Below are positions 8,365-17,230 of a stretch of DNA of 64,000 nucleotides, piece after piece (position 1 is the first letter of the stretch; each line of letters opens with the position of its first letter). This stretch comes from Actinomadura sp. NAK00032 (lineage in GTDB: Bacteria; Actinomycetota; Actinomycetes; Streptosporangiales; Streptosporangiaceae), in assembly GCF_013364275.1 (NCBI RefSeq), contig NZ_CP054932.1, positions 8,184,001 to 8,248,000 of the forward strand, read 5' to 3'. The notes under the pieces are model-generated. The model searched no databases. It was not told where the DNA came from and worked only from the letters and a program-made list of their open reading frames with translations. A program made the position numbers and the translations under genes.

Positions 8365-9069
8365 CTACCTCTTACGCGCCTGAACCAGCACAATGCTGCC
8401 CTGCTCGTTGGGAGCCTTGCGGTCGGCGAGGGCGACGAGCGGGGTCAGCGGCGCGGCGGCGTTGAAGCCGACCTTGCCGCCGTAGGTGGAAAGCGACAGG
8501 TAGAGGCGCTCCGTGGCGGCCGTGCGGAACTGGTAGCTGTGCCGGACGAGGTCGAGGCCGCGCTCGTCCATCAGCTTGCGCAGGCTGTCGTGGGTGTAGG
8601 TGTGCTGCACGTGGTATTTGGCCTTGTGCGCGTCGCGCAGCTTCGGCCAGGCGTCGGCGCGGCTGAGGACGTCGGCGGACATGAAGATCTGGCCGCCGGG
8701 CTTCAGCACTCGCGCCATCTCGTCGAGGGACTTGCCGCCGTCGTCGAAGTGCTCGATCGCGCAGACCGACAGGATCGCGTCGAACGAGCCGTCGGCGAAC
8801 GGGAGCCTGAGGGCGTCGCACTCGATCAGCGCGGGCGCGTGCGCGAGCGTCCGGCCGTAGGCCATCTTGCCGCGGGCGAGGTCGATCGAGACGGCGTCGG
8901 CGCCGCGCCTGCGCGCCTGGCCGGCCCAGTAGCCGTCGCCGCCCGCGACGTCGAGGACGCGCCTGCCGCGCAGGTCGCGTCCCATCCAGCCGAGCAGCGT
9001 CCCCGCCTCCCGGTACCGGCACACGTGCACCTGGTGCCCCATGAAGGCGACCACATCCGAAATCTTCAT
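8365..9069 (-). CDS. Class I SAM-dependent methyltransferase
   Basis: A 234-aa methyltransferase. Motif I is VLDVAGGDGYWA (SAM-binding glycine loop), followed by the acidic residue in AVSIDLARG; DAILSVCAIEHFDDG is the motif II/post-II region, and EMARVLKPGGQIFM is motif III. This is the UbiE/BioC-like Methyltransf_11 arrangement, typical of small-molecule or lipid/sugar methylation; the substrate is unknown. I start at ATG 9067-9069 behind GTTGGGGGCG; a TTG three codons upstream is possible. It is divergent from the flippase-like gene and 150 bp upstream of the GT4 gene, in which gap I see no clear signal. Confidence 0.8.
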   Translation of the reverse strand: MKISDVVAFMGHQVHVCRYREAGTLLGWMGRDLRGRRVLDVAGGDGYWAGQARRRGADAVSIDLARGKMAYGRTLAHAPALIECDALRLPFADGSFDAILSVCAIEHFDDGGKSLDEMARVLKPGGQIFMSADVLSRADAWPKLRDAHKAKYHVQHTYTHDSLRKLMDERGLDLVRHSYQFRTAATERLYLSLSTYGGKVGFNAAAPLTPLVALADRKAPNEQGSIVLVQARKR

Positions 9070-9116
9070 CGCCCCCAACTCTAGGCCGAGCGCGCGGGTG
9101 GGAGGCCGCGTTCGCC

Positions 9117-9122
9117 TACGCT
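9117..9122 (+). promoter_or_regulatory. Leaderless -10 box TACGCT
   Basis: TACGCT ends 6 nt before the GTG at 9129, the spacing expected when transcription starts at the initiation codon. There is no Shine-Dalgarno sequence, which supports a leaderless message. Confidence 0.5.
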
Positions 9123-9128
9123 GGGCCC

Positions 9129-10103
9129 GTGAAGATGAAGGTCGTCGCCGTGCGGGCGCTGCGGGTGCTGCTGGTGCTGCTGGCGCTGGCGTTCTGCGGC
9201 TACAGCGTGGCGTCCCAGTGGGACGACACGGTCCGCGCGTTCCAGCAGATGTCCTGGCCGACGCTCGTCGCGGCGCTGGCCGCGGGGCTGGCGGGGCTCT
9301 TCGTCTGGATGCTCGGCTGGCGCGAGTTCCTCGGCGGGCTCGGGTCGCCGCTGCCGGTGCGCGCCATCTTCCGGATCTCCGGGATCTCCCAGCTCGGGAA
9401 GTACGTCCCGGGCAAGGTGTGGGCGCTGGTCACGCAGATCGAGATGACCCGCGAGCACAAGGTGCCGCCGGAGCGCAGCTTCGGGTCGACGCTGCTGGCG
9501 GTGGCGACGTCCACGGCGTGCGGGCTGGCCGTCGCGGCGGTCACGCTGCCGCTGACGTCGCAGACCGCGCGGGACGAGTACTGGTGGCTGTTCCTGCTGG
9601 CGCCCGTCCTGCTGGTGCTGCTGCACCCGAAGATCGTGACGTGGGCGCTCGGGACGATGCTCAAGCTCATCCGCCGCCCGCCGCTGGAGCACCCGGTCAG
9701 CCTCGCCGCCACGCTGAAGGCCATCGGCTGGACGGTCCTCGGCTGGGCGCTGTTCGGCGTGCACACCTGGCTGCTGTGCATGGCGGTGGGCGGCGACGGC
9801 GCGGGCCTGCCGTTCGTCGCGACCGGCGCCTACGCGCTGGCGTTCGTCGCCGGGTTCCTGGTCTTCATCGCGCCCGGCGGCATCGGGGCGCGGGAGGCCG
9901 CGCTGACGGTGGTGCTGACGCCGGTGCTGCCGGCGGGCGCGCCGGTCGTGGTCGCCATCGCGTCCCGGGTGCTGCTGACCGCCGCCGACCTCATCAACGC
10001 CGGGGTCGCGTTCCTGCTGGGGCGTACGGCTCCACGGGCCGGGAATGAACCACCGACCGAGGCGCTTGTGACGGGTACGCAGCCTACGAAGGAGGGACCG
10101 TGA
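9129..10103 (+). CDS. Flippase-like / lysylphosphatidylglycerol synthase TM-region protein
   Basis: A 324-aa integral membrane protein with about 7-8 hydrophobic helices, beginning at once with an N-terminal one. SGISQLGKYVPGKVWALV is the hallmark of the YbhN/AglD family (lysylphosphatidylglycerol synthetase TM region), and FIAPGGIGAREAAL is its second conserved block. Members are membrane partners of glycosyltransferases or carry lipid-linked sugars; the exact substrate is unknown. A leaderless GTG start is supported by the upstream TACGCT. The stop overlaps the thioredoxin start as GTGA, so the two are co-transcribed. Confidence 0.8.
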   Translation: MKMKVVAVRALRVLLVLLALAFCGYSVASQWDDTVRAFQQMSWPTLVAALAAGLAGLFVWMLGWREFLGGLGSPLPVRAIFRISGISQLGKYVPGKVWALVTQIEMTREHKVPPERSFGSTLLAVATSTACGLAVAAVTLPLTSQTARDEYWWLFLLAPVLLVLLHPKIVTWALGTMLKLIRRPPLEHPVSLAATLKAIGWTVLGWALFGVHTWLLCMAVGGDGAGLPFVATGAYALAFVAGFLVFIAPGGIGAREAALTVVLTPVLPAGAPVVVAIASRVLLTAADLINAGVAFLLGRTAPRAGNEPPTEALVTGTQPTKEGP

Positions 10104-10423
10104 CGGCCCCGATTACCGTGACCGACGCGACGTTCGAGGACGAGGTCCTCAAGAGCGACATCCCGGTGCTGGTCGACTTCTGGGCCGACTGGTGCGGTCC
10201 GTGCCGCATGATCGCCCCGATCCTGGAGCAGATCGCCGAGGAGCAGGACGGCAAGATCAAGATCGCGAAGATGGACTACGACGCGAACCCGCACACGCCG
10301 AACGAGTACGGCGTGATGGGCCTGCCGACCCTGCTGCTCTTCAAGGACGGCAAGAGCGTCCAGCAGATCGTCGGCGCCAAGCCGAAGCGCGCTCTGCTCA
10401 AGGACATCGAACCCCACCTGTGA
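10100..10423 (+). CDS. trxA: Thioredoxin
   Basis: A 107-aa single-domain thioredoxin. The redox motif WCGPC is at residues 31-35 after VLVDFWAD; the cis-Pro segment GLPTLLLF and the family length are intact. It is a cytosolic disulfide reductase working with thioredoxin reductase. GTG start (10100-10102) overlaps the previous gene's stop by 4 nt, and GAAGGAGGGACC just before it is a strong ribosome site. Its last 26 nt overlap the 3' end of the convergent glycosyltransferase gene. Confidence 0.92.
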   Translation: MTAPITVTDATFEDEVLKSDIPVLVDFWADWCGPCRMIAPILEQIAEEQDGKIKIAKMDYDANPHTPNEYGVMGLPTLLLFKDGKSVQQIVGAKPKRALLKDIEPHL

Positions 10424-11531
10424 GCGCGTCGACATAGGCGGTCCACAGCGGGCCGTGGTCGACCGGGCGGACGCCGGAGCGCAGGCGCTCCGGCTCCCCC
10501 GGCTCGTAGAAGCGGCGGAGCGCGCCCGCCAGTGACGCGACGTCGTCCGGCGCGCAGATCAGCCCGTCGACGCCGTCCCTGACCTGGCCGGCGAAACCGC
10601 CCACGTCGGTGGCGATCACCGGCAGGCCGTGCTCGTAGGCCATCCAGACGTTCTGCGACGCGGTCGCCGTCCGGTACGGCAGGACGAGCGCGTCGGCGGC
10701 GGCGAACAGCCCCGGGACGTCGGCGGCGGGCACGTACCCGGGCCGCAGCTCCACCCGGGAGGCCAGGTCGAGCGAGCCGATCAGCTCGCGGGTCTCGTCG
10801 AGCCCGCCCCAGAACTCGCCCGCGACGGTCAGCGACACGTCGTCCGGGCCCTCGGCGAGCGCGCGCAGCAGGACGTCCAGGCCCTTGTACGGGCGGACGA
10901 TCCCGAAGAACAGCAGCCGCCGGCGCACCTTCTCGTCGCCCGGCGCGGCGGCCCCGCCCGACGGCAGGTGCGCGGCCATCTCCGCCACCCGCACGGGACG
11001 GCTCGTCAGACCGCGCGCGACCTCCGCCTGCGCCTCGGTGTGGACGAGGACGCCGTCCACCTTCCGCAGCAGGCGCTTCATCAGCGGCTCGTCGTAGGGC
11101 TTCCGCTCGTGCGGCAGGACGTTGTGGCACAGCGCCACCACCCTGCTTCCCGAGGGGGGGCGCCCCCCCACGCCCCCCGAAGACTTGGCGGTCCCCCGCC
11201 TGATGCCCGAGAGGATCCCCAGGTAGGACGGCACCTGGACGGTGCTCAGCACCACCAGGACGACCAGATCGCAGGAGCGCAGCGCGCGGCCCGTCCGCCA
11301 CCAGCCGTCCGGGCGCCGCCAGTCGAGCCGGTGCCGGGTGCCGGGGAACGGCTCGCCCTCCGGCTCGGCGATCGTCTGCTGCCCCGGGTACAGGAACGCC
11401 GGGTACTGCGCCCGCCACGACTCGATGGCGACGTCGTGCCCGGCCGCCGCGAGCCGGTGCGCCAGTTCGGTCGTGTGCCGGGCGCCGCCGCCCTTGTACG
11501 GGAACGCCGGCCCGACGATCGCGATGCGCAT
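10398..11531 (-). CDS. GT4-family glycosyltransferase
   Basis: A 377-aa GT-B glycosyltransferase starting MRIAIVGPAFPYKGGGARHT, whose glycine-rich loop opens the N-terminal domain. The donor domain has FGIVRPYKGLDVLLRAL and then AYEHGLPVIATDVGGF, a somewhat reduced E-x7-E region. It should be cytosolic or membrane-peripheral. It is the third gene of a minus-strand operon, 17 bp after the GT2 gene. The frame is open far upstream, but ATG 11529-11531 is the first start that does not run into the preceding gene. The 3' end overlaps the thioredoxin gene on the opposite strand. Confidence 0.82.
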   Translation of the reverse strand: MRIAIVGPAFPYKGGGARHTTELAHRLAAAGHDVAIESWRAQYPAFLYPGQQTIAEPEGEPFPGTRHRLDWRRPDGWWRTGRALRSCDLVVLVVLSTVQVPSYLGILSGIRRGTAKSSGGVGGRPPSGSRVVALCHNVLPHERKPYDEPLMKRLLRKVDGVLVHTEAQAEVARGLTSRPVRVAEMAAHLPSGGAAAPGDEKVRRRLLFFGIVRPYKGLDVLLRALAEGPDDVSLTVAGEFWGGLDETRELIGSLDLASRVELRPGYVPAADVPGLFAAADALVLPYRTATASQNVWMAYEHGLPVIATDVGGFAGQVRDGVDGLICAPDDVASLAGALRRFYEPGEPERLRSGVRPVDHGPLWTAYVDALTGGVRCP

Positions 11532-11548
11532 GCCGCTGGACGCCACCG

Positions 11549-12619
11549 CTAGACGTCGCCGCGGGACCGGACGATCAGGTCCGCGAGCAGCGCCAGCGAC
11601 GCGATGATCAACCCGGTCACGAAGATCATGATGGTGTTGTTGGCGAAGTAGCCGAAGTGCACCACCATGTCGAACACGCCCTTGCCGAGCCCGATGAGGA
11701 TCAGCCACAGCGCGGGCGGCATCAGCACCTTGAGCGGGTTGAAGTACATCACCATCCGCAGCACCTGCAGGATGTAGCGGTAGGCGTCCTTGGTGAAGTG
11801 GAACTTGGACTTGCCGGCCCGCTTGGCGTAGTCGATCGGCATGTACCGGACCGGGTGCTGGTTCGACAGGAACGCGATCGTGATCGTGGTGACGCAGGAG
11901 AACCCGGGCGGCAGCAGCCGCAGGTACGGCAGCGACACCTCGCGGCGGAACGCGCGCAGCCCGGAGTTCAGGTCCGGGATCTTGGAGTTGGTGAGCCGCT
12001 CGGCGATTTTGCGGATGAACCACTTGGCGGGCACCCGCAGCATCTTGTGCGTGCCCTCCTCGGTGGTGCGCGCCCCGACGACCTGGTCGATGGACGGGTC
12101 GGTGTCGAGGGCGTCGACGAGGTCGGGGATCCGCTCGTTCGGGTAGGACATGTCGGCGTCCGTCCACACGACGATGTCGCCGCGGGCCTGCTGGGAGCCG
12201 ATGCGCCGGACGGTGCCCGAGCCGCTGTTGTGCTGGAACGCCATCACCCGCATGTTCGGGAAGCGCGGCTCCGCCTCGCGCAGCCGGGCGAGCGTGTCGT
12301 CGGTCGAGCAGTCGTCGACGGCCAGCAGTTCGTAGGTCTTGCCGCTGGCGTCCATCGCCTTGGTGATGCGCTCGACCTCGGCGATCACGTGGTCCTGCTC
12401 GTTGTAGCAGGGCAGCACGATCGTGACGTGGACGGGCTCGGCGTCGGGCTCGGCGGGTTCGGGTTCGGGCGCGGGCTCCGGCCCGGGCGGCGCGGCGGCC
12501 TCCGGCTGCGCGGCGGCCTCGGGCTGGACGGGCTCGGCCGCGGGCTGCGCGGCGGGCGCGCTCGCGGTCGCGGCCTCGGGCGCGGTCTCGGTCGTCGGCT
12601 CGGCAGACTGGGTGCTCAC
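11549..12619 (-). CDS. GT2 polyprenol-phosphate sugar transferase-like protein
   Basis: A 356-aa protein. Residues 1-50 are a low-complexity Ala/Pro/Glu segment. Then comes a GT-A domain with VTIVLPCYNEQ, DDCSTDD and the DxD site WTDADMSYP. Two to three hydrophobic helices close the C-terminus (about residues 280-350). This layout fits dolichol/polyprenyl-phosphate mannose or glucose synthases (DPM1/GtrB), which make lipid-linked donors for GT-C enzymes. The GT-C-like gene 40 bp upstream on the same strand fits that partnership. GTG start at 12617-12619. Confidence 0.82.
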   Translation of the reverse strand: MSTQSAEPTTETAPEAATASAPAAQPAAEPVQPEAAAQPEAAAPPGPEPAPEPEPAEPDAEPVHVTIVLPCYNEQDHVIAEVERITKAMDASGKTYELLAVDDCSTDDTLARLREAEPRFPNMRVMAFQHNSGSGTVRRIGSQQARGDIVVWTDADMSYPNERIPDLVDALDTDPSIDQVVGARTTEEGTHKMLRVPAKWFIRKIAERLTNSKIPDLNSGLRAFRREVSLPYLRLLPPGFSCVTTITIAFLSNQHPVRYMPIDYAKRAGKSKFHFTKDAYRYILQVLRMVMYFNPLKVLMPPALWLILIGLGKGVFDMVVHFGYFANNTIMIFVTGLIIASLALLADLIVRSRGDV

Positions 12620-12659
12620 GCAGCGCGAGGATACTCGCCCCGCCGAACCTCGGCAGCCG

Positions 12660-14720
12660 CTAAGGCGCGGACGGCTCCGCGATCCAGACCTCCATGGACA
12701 GCCCCCACGTCCCGCCGGGGGGCTTGGTGAGGGTGCGCCCGTCCTGCCGCGTCCGCACCTGGAGGACGCGTTCCGGCGTGCCGTAGGGGGCGACCTGCTC
12801 CCGCTTCGCCGCCATGACCACCGGACGCCGGCCGGCCCCGGTGACGCCGGCGATGACGCGCCGCACGTCGGCGGTCGTGGCGCCGCCGCTCACCCGCGCG
12901 GCGGGCAGGTCGCACATGCCGCGCACGACCTGGAGGAACCGGTCGGCCGTGGACTGCTCGACCACCACGACGGAGCTGCCCGGCCTCAGCGCGTCGCACA
13001 TGCCGCGCACGGCGCCCACCTCGTGCTGCTCGGTCCGGGTCACCAGGAACCCGCCGGACGTCAGGACGATCGGCACCAGCATCAGCGCGACGCCGATGAC
13101 CGTGCCCCGGTTCACCATCTTCGGCCCGTACCCGACACGGCGGACGCGCCGCACCGTCCACGCGCACGCGAACACCGTGAACAGCAGCAGGCCGGGGATG
13201 ACCAGGCCGATCAGCCGCCGGGACGCCCACGGATGGTCGGGCGTGATGCCCGGCCGCAGCAGCACCTGCGCGGTCGTCCAGACGACCATCGCGTAGGGCA
13301 GCAGCCACTCGGGCGACTGGCCGCGCAGCAGCCGCCGGACCAGCAGCGCCGCGCCGAGCGTCGCGAACAGCAGCGCGGGGACGCCGATGTACCAGACGAC
13401 CCAGTAGAGCGACAGCTCCGAGTACTGGCGGGTGCCGTCCACCGGCAGGTGCTGGATCCGCTGGATCGTCTCGATGAACTGGACGTTCAGCTGGTCGTCG
13501 CGTGAGGCGGGCACCCGGCGGACGGTCTGCACCAGCGGCCGGACCGCGAAGCCCGCCATCACCAGCACGGTGAGGACGGCGGCGGCCCCGGGCAGCCGGC
13601 CGTGCGCGACCGCCGCGCCGAGCCGCCGCAGCCGCGTGCCCGTCCGGTCCGCGCGCAGCAGCACGACCATGGCGACGGTGGCGACGAGGATCGCCGCGCT
13701 GATGGCCAGCAGCGGCTTCAGCGACGATCCGAGATAAGAGAGGTAGGGCCGCGACAGCGTGAAGCCCTCGACGAGCCCGGCGGCCGTGCCGAGCAGCAGC
13801 CCGCCCGCCACCCAGTAGCCGGTGCGCCGCCCGCGCCCGATGAGAAGGCCGGCGAACACGAGCACCGGCAGGACGTCCCGCAGCCCGTCGATCCGGACGA
13901 GCACGATCAGCCCGAGCGCGGCGCCCGCCAGGAACGCCTTGAGGTCGGCGCTGCGCCCCTCCTCGCGGCGCATGTCGTACAGCAGCGACAGGCCGCCCAG
14001 CAGCAGCACGATCGCGGGCAGTTCGCTGAACGTGCTGCGCGAGACGTAGAGCATCGGCAGCGTCAGCGCCAGCAGCAGCGCCCCGGCGGGCGCCCAGCGC
14101 GGGCCGGCGAGCCGCGCGACGAGCCCGGCGAACGCGAGCACGCAGCACGCGCCGAGCAGCGGCGCCATCAGCAGGATGCCGTGGGTGCCGCCGAGCCAGC
14201 CGCCGAGCGCGAGGATCAGCGGCATGCCCGCCATGAACTGCGGGACGACGGCGCCGCCGTCCTCGTAGAAGGCGGGGCTCGCGAACCCGAGCACGGGGTC
14301 GGGCCCGCCGAACGCCGCCGCCGACTCCGGGATGGGCAGCGACCCGTGCCCGGCCAACCACGTCGCGAACTGGACGTAGGACGCCGGGTCGCGGCGGACG
14401 ACGATCTGCTCCGCGCACATCACCACCTGGAGCACCAGGAACGCGACGGTGATCGCCAGGACGCTCCAGGTGACCCATCGCGGCACCGACTCCACGCCGC
14501 CGGGGACGTTGAGGCTCCCGCGCTTCGCGGCTTCGTCCACGCCGGGACGGGACCGGAGGCCGAGCCACAGCACCGCGGCCGCGACCGGCACGAACAGCGC
14601 GATCGCCGGGACCGGCCGGAACACGCCCGCCAGCAGCAGCGGCAGCGACACCGCCAGCCACGCCACCACGAGCAGCGCCGGGGCGACGGTGACGCGGACG
14701 AGCAGCCGGCCAGCGTTCAT
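12660..14720 (-). CDS. Large polytopic membrane protein, GT-C glycosyltransferase-like
   Basis: A 686-aa protein with about 12-13 hydrophobic helices and an extracytoplasmic C-terminal domain of about 150 residues. After the second helix the first long loop contains an acidic/Arg patch (QIVVRRDPASYVQFATWLA), similar in place to the catalytic loop of ArnT/PMT-type GT-C enzymes. I did not find a full family signature, so the call rests on topology and on the polyprenol-phosphate sugar synthase-like gene directly downstream. It would act on the outer face using a lipid-linked sugar. Start ATG 14718-14720. Confidence 0.6.
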   Translation of the reverse strand: MNAGRLLVRVTVAPALLVVAWLAVSLPLLLAGVFRPVPAIALFVPVAAAVLWLGLRSRPGVDEAAKRGSLNVPGGVESVPRWVTWSVLAITVAFLVLQVVMCAEQIVVRRDPASYVQFATWLAGHGSLPIPESAAAFGGPDPVLGFASPAFYEDGGAVVPQFMAGMPLILALGGWLGGTHGILLMAPLLGACCVLAFAGLVARLAGPRWAPAGALLLALTLPMLYVSRSTFSELPAIVLLLGGLSLLYDMRREEGRSADLKAFLAGAALGLIVLVRIDGLRDVLPVLVFAGLLIGRGRRTGYWVAGGLLLGTAAGLVEGFTLSRPYLSYLGSSLKPLLAISAAILVATVAMVVLLRADRTGTRLRRLGAAVAHGRLPGAAAVLTVLVMAGFAVRPLVQTVRRVPASRDDQLNVQFIETIQRIQHLPVDGTRQYSELSLYWVVWYIGVPALLFATLGAALLVRRLLRGQSPEWLLPYAMVVWTTAQVLLRPGITPDHPWASRRLIGLVIPGLLLFTVFACAWTVRRVRRVGYGPKMVNRGTVIGVALMLVPIVLTSGGFLVTRTEQHEVGAVRGMCDALRPGSSVVVVEQSTADRFLQVVRGMCDLPAARVSGGATTADVRRVIAGVTGAGRRPVVMAAKREQVAPYGTPERVLQVRTRQDGRTLTKPPGGTWGLSMEVWIAEPSAP

Positions 14721-14830
14721 CGTCCCGCCCCGTGGTGGTCTACACAGAATTGGTGCGTGCGGTGGTCGTTCACCCGTGCGGAGCGTAGCGCCACCCGGCG
14801 GGTGGTGGGCCTCTCACGATCATGCGGGCA

Positions 14831-14836
14831 TACGCT
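14831..14836 (+). promoter_or_regulatory. Leaderless -10 box TACGCT
   Basis: TACGCT ends 6 nt before the ATG at 14843, where no ribosome site is present. The same box and spacing occur before the gene at 9129. Confidence 0.45.
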
Positions 14837-14842
14837 CGGGCC

Positions 14843-15682
14843 ATGAGCGAACCCGACCCGGGCGCGGCCACGCCCGCCGAGCTGCTGCGGCGGCGGGTGG
14901 CGGACGCGCCCGCCAACCCGCTGGTCACCTTCTACGACGACGCGACCGGGGAGCGCGTCGAGCTGTCGGCGAAGACGTTCGACAACTGGGTCGCCAAGAC
15001 GGCGAACTTCCTCGTGGACGGGCTCGGCGCCGAGCCGGGCACCCGCGCGGTGCTCGTGCTGCCGCCGCACTGGCAGACGGCGGTGTGGCTGATGGCCTGC
15101 TGGTCGGCGGGCGTCGTCGCCGAACCGGTCGACCCGGAGACGGTGAAGGGCCGAGCAGGCGAACCCGTCGGCGGCTCCGGGCCGTACATCCTGGCGGCTG
15201 CTCAGGAGGTGCTGGACGACGTGGTCGGCGACACGGAGGCCGAAGAGATCGTCGGCCTGTCGCTGCACGCGCTCGGCGGCCCGCTCGCCGACTGCCCGCC
15301 CGGCGTGACCGACTACGCCGACGAGGTCCGCGGCCACGGCGACCGCTTCGCGGCCGGGCCGGATGTGACGCCCGGGACCCCCGCGCTCAATGTGACAAAG
15401 ACCACACTCAGCCAGCGGGAGCTGGTCGCCGCCGCCCGCGAGGCCGCCGAGAAATGGGAGCTGGACGCACGCGACCGCCTGTTGGTTGACGTGCCGTTCA
15501 CCACACTGGAGGGGGTACTGGCGGGTCTACTCGCACCACTAGCCTCGGGTGCTTCCGTCATAATTCAACGAAACTTTGACAAAGCCATCCTAGATCAACG
15601 CCTGACCGTGGAGCATGTGACGGTGGTGGCCGGAACGCCGGGCCCGAATGACGGATCCGGGTCCCCGTACCGGCTGTCCTGA
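14843..15682 (+). CDS. TIGR03089-type protein (truncated AMP-binding-like)
   Basis: A 279-aa actinobacterial protein resembling the N-terminal part of acyl-adenylate-forming enzymes: ELLRRRVADAPANPLVTFYD at the start, then WVAKTANFLVDGLGAEPGTR and VLVLPPHWQTAVWLMACWSAGV. The TSGTTG-type phosphate loop and the C-terminal lid domain are absent, so adenylating activity is doubtful. It matches the TIGR03089 family, which is usually of this size and of unknown function. I chose the ATG at 14843, preceded by a leaderless -10 box, over one seven codons upstream. Confidence 0.7.
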   Translation: MSEPDPGAATPAELLRRRVADAPANPLVTFYDDATGERVELSAKTFDNWVAKTANFLVDGLGAEPGTRAVLVLPPHWQTAVWLMACWSAGVVAEPVDPETVKGRAGEPVGGSGPYILAAAQEVLDDVVGDTEAEEIVGLSLHALGGPLADCPPGVTDYADEVRGHGDRFAAGPDVTPGTPALNVTKTTLSQRELVAAAREAAEKWELDARDRLLVDVPFTTLEGVLAGLLAPLASGASVIIQRNFDKAILDQRLTVEHVTVVAGTPGPNDGSGSPYRLS

Positions 15683-15798
15683 CCTACGCTCTCCTTGCCC
15701 TCGTCCAGACGCCGACCCCGGAAAGCGGGCGATCCCGTGTGGGGGACCATCACCCCCCGCGCCTCCAAGAACCGCTGAGACCCCGGACCACGGAGCCG

Positions 15799-17217
15799 AT
15801 GAACAGCAATCCGATGTACATGGAGTACGTCGACGACGCCGATCCCCAACCGGCGCCGCGACGCGGCTGGCGCATCCTCGGATGGGTGTGCATCGGGCTG
15901 TCGGCGGTCATGGTGGCCGGCTCCCTGACGGCCTACGGCCTGTACCGCAAGGCGTTCGGGAACATCTCGCACGAGGACGTCAACGCGCAGCTCGGCCCCA
16001 ACCGGCCGAAGAAGCTGAACAGCGCGATGAACATCCTGCTGCTCGGGTCCGACACCCGCGCGGGGTCCAACGGCAAGTACGGCCGCGGGCTGAAGAACGA
16101 GCTGCCCCGCTCCGACACGATGATCCTGCTGCACCTGTCGCCCGGCGGCGGGCAGGCGATGGGGATCAGCTTCCCCCGCGACCTGATGATCCCGATGCCG
16201 TCCTGCAAGGGCCGCAAGGGCGGGACGATCCCGGCGCAGTCCCGCGCCCAGATCAACTCGGCGTTCACCAACGGCGGCGCCGCCTGCGTCATCAAGACGA
16301 TCGAGAGCATCTCCAACATCCGCATCGACCACTTCATGCAGGTCGACTTCACCGGGTTCAAGACGATCACCAAGGCGGTCGGCGGCGTCCCGGTGTGCCT
16401 GCCGAAGGCCGTGAACGACCCGAAGTCCGGGCTCCGGCTGAGCAAGGGCCCGCACAAGATCAAGGGCGAGACGGCCCTGGCGTACGTGCGCGTCCGGCAC
16501 GGCCTCGGCGACGGCTCCGACACCGACCGCATCAAGCGCCAGCAGAAGTTCATGGGCTCCCTCGCCAACCAGGCGATGAGCGCGGGCGTGCTCAGCAACC
16601 CCAAGAAGCTCTACTCGCTGATGAACGCGGTCACCAAGTCGCTCACCACCGACGAGGAGCTGACCCCGGACGTCATGATGGACATCGCCCGCGAGATGCA
16701 GGGCATGACCTCCGGCAAGCTCCGGTTCGTGACCGTCCCGTCCGGCCCCGACCCGCAGGACATCAACCGCGTCGCGCTCCGGGACGCCGCGCAGCCGTTC
16801 TTCGCCGCGGTCCGCAACGACAAGACCATCCCGAAGGAGCCGAAGGCCGGGACGCCGAAGATCGCGCCCAGCCAGGTGCGGGTGCGCGTCTACAACGGCA
16901 GCGGCGTCCAGGGGCAGGCCGGGCGCGTCGCCGACGACCTGGAGTCGCAGGGCTTCCAGGTGACGGTCGGCGGGAACGCGCCGGCCGACGCCCCGGCCAC
17001 CAAGGTGATGTACGGTGCCGGTGCCGACCAGCAGGCCCAGACGCTCGCCGCCCTGATCCCGAGCAAGCCCCAGCCGACCGCGCGCAAGGGCGGCACGCCG
17101 GGCGTCGTCGACCTCGTCGTCGGGAAGAACTGGACGGTCCTGAAGAGCGCCGGCGCCGGTATCCCGAAGCAGGAGGGCGAGATCCGGGCCAGCGACAACA
17201 TCTGCAAGGACTCCTGA
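15799..17217 (+). CDS. LytR-CpsA-Psr (LCP) glycopolymer ligase
   Basis: A 472-aa membrane-anchored LCP protein. A short cytosolic N-terminus and one helix (about residues 28-48) precede the extracytoplasmic LCP domain (about 70-235). Visible there are LLLGSDTRAGS, the Arg/Asp pair in LPRSDTMILLHLSP, SFPRDLMIPMP, VDFTGFKTITKAVGGVPVCL and YVRVRHGLGDGSDTDRIKRQ, which bind the polyprenyl pyrophosphate head group. A LytR_C domain follows (about 355-445, from VRVRVYNGSGVQGQAG). LCP enzymes attach teichoic acid-like polymers or arabinogalactan to peptidoglycan. ATG 15799 has GGAG upstream. It is probably co-transcribed with the acyltransferase 13 bp downstream. Confidence 0.9.
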   Translation: MNSNPMYMEYVDDADPQPAPRRGWRILGWVCIGLSAVMVAGSLTAYGLYRKAFGNISHEDVNAQLGPNRPKKLNSAMNILLLGSDTRAGSNGKYGRGLKNELPRSDTMILLHLSPGGGQAMGISFPRDLMIPMPSCKGRKGGTIPAQSRAQINSAFTNGGAACVIKTIESISNIRIDHFMQVDFTGFKTITKAVGGVPVCLPKAVNDPKSGLRLSKGPHKIKGETALAYVRVRHGLGDGSDTDRIKRQQKFMGSLANQAMSAGVLSNPKKLYSLMNAVTKSLTTDEELTPDVMMDIAREMQGMTSGKLRFVTVPSGPDPQDINRVALRDAAQPFFAAVRNDKTIPKEPKAGTPKIAPSQVRVRVYNGSGVQGQAGRVADDLESQGFQVTVGGNAPADAPATKVMYGAGADQQAQTLAALIPSKPQPTARKGGTPGVVDLVVGKNWTVLKSAGAGIPKQEGEIRASDNICKDS

Positions 17218-17230
17218 CCCGGACAGCCTC

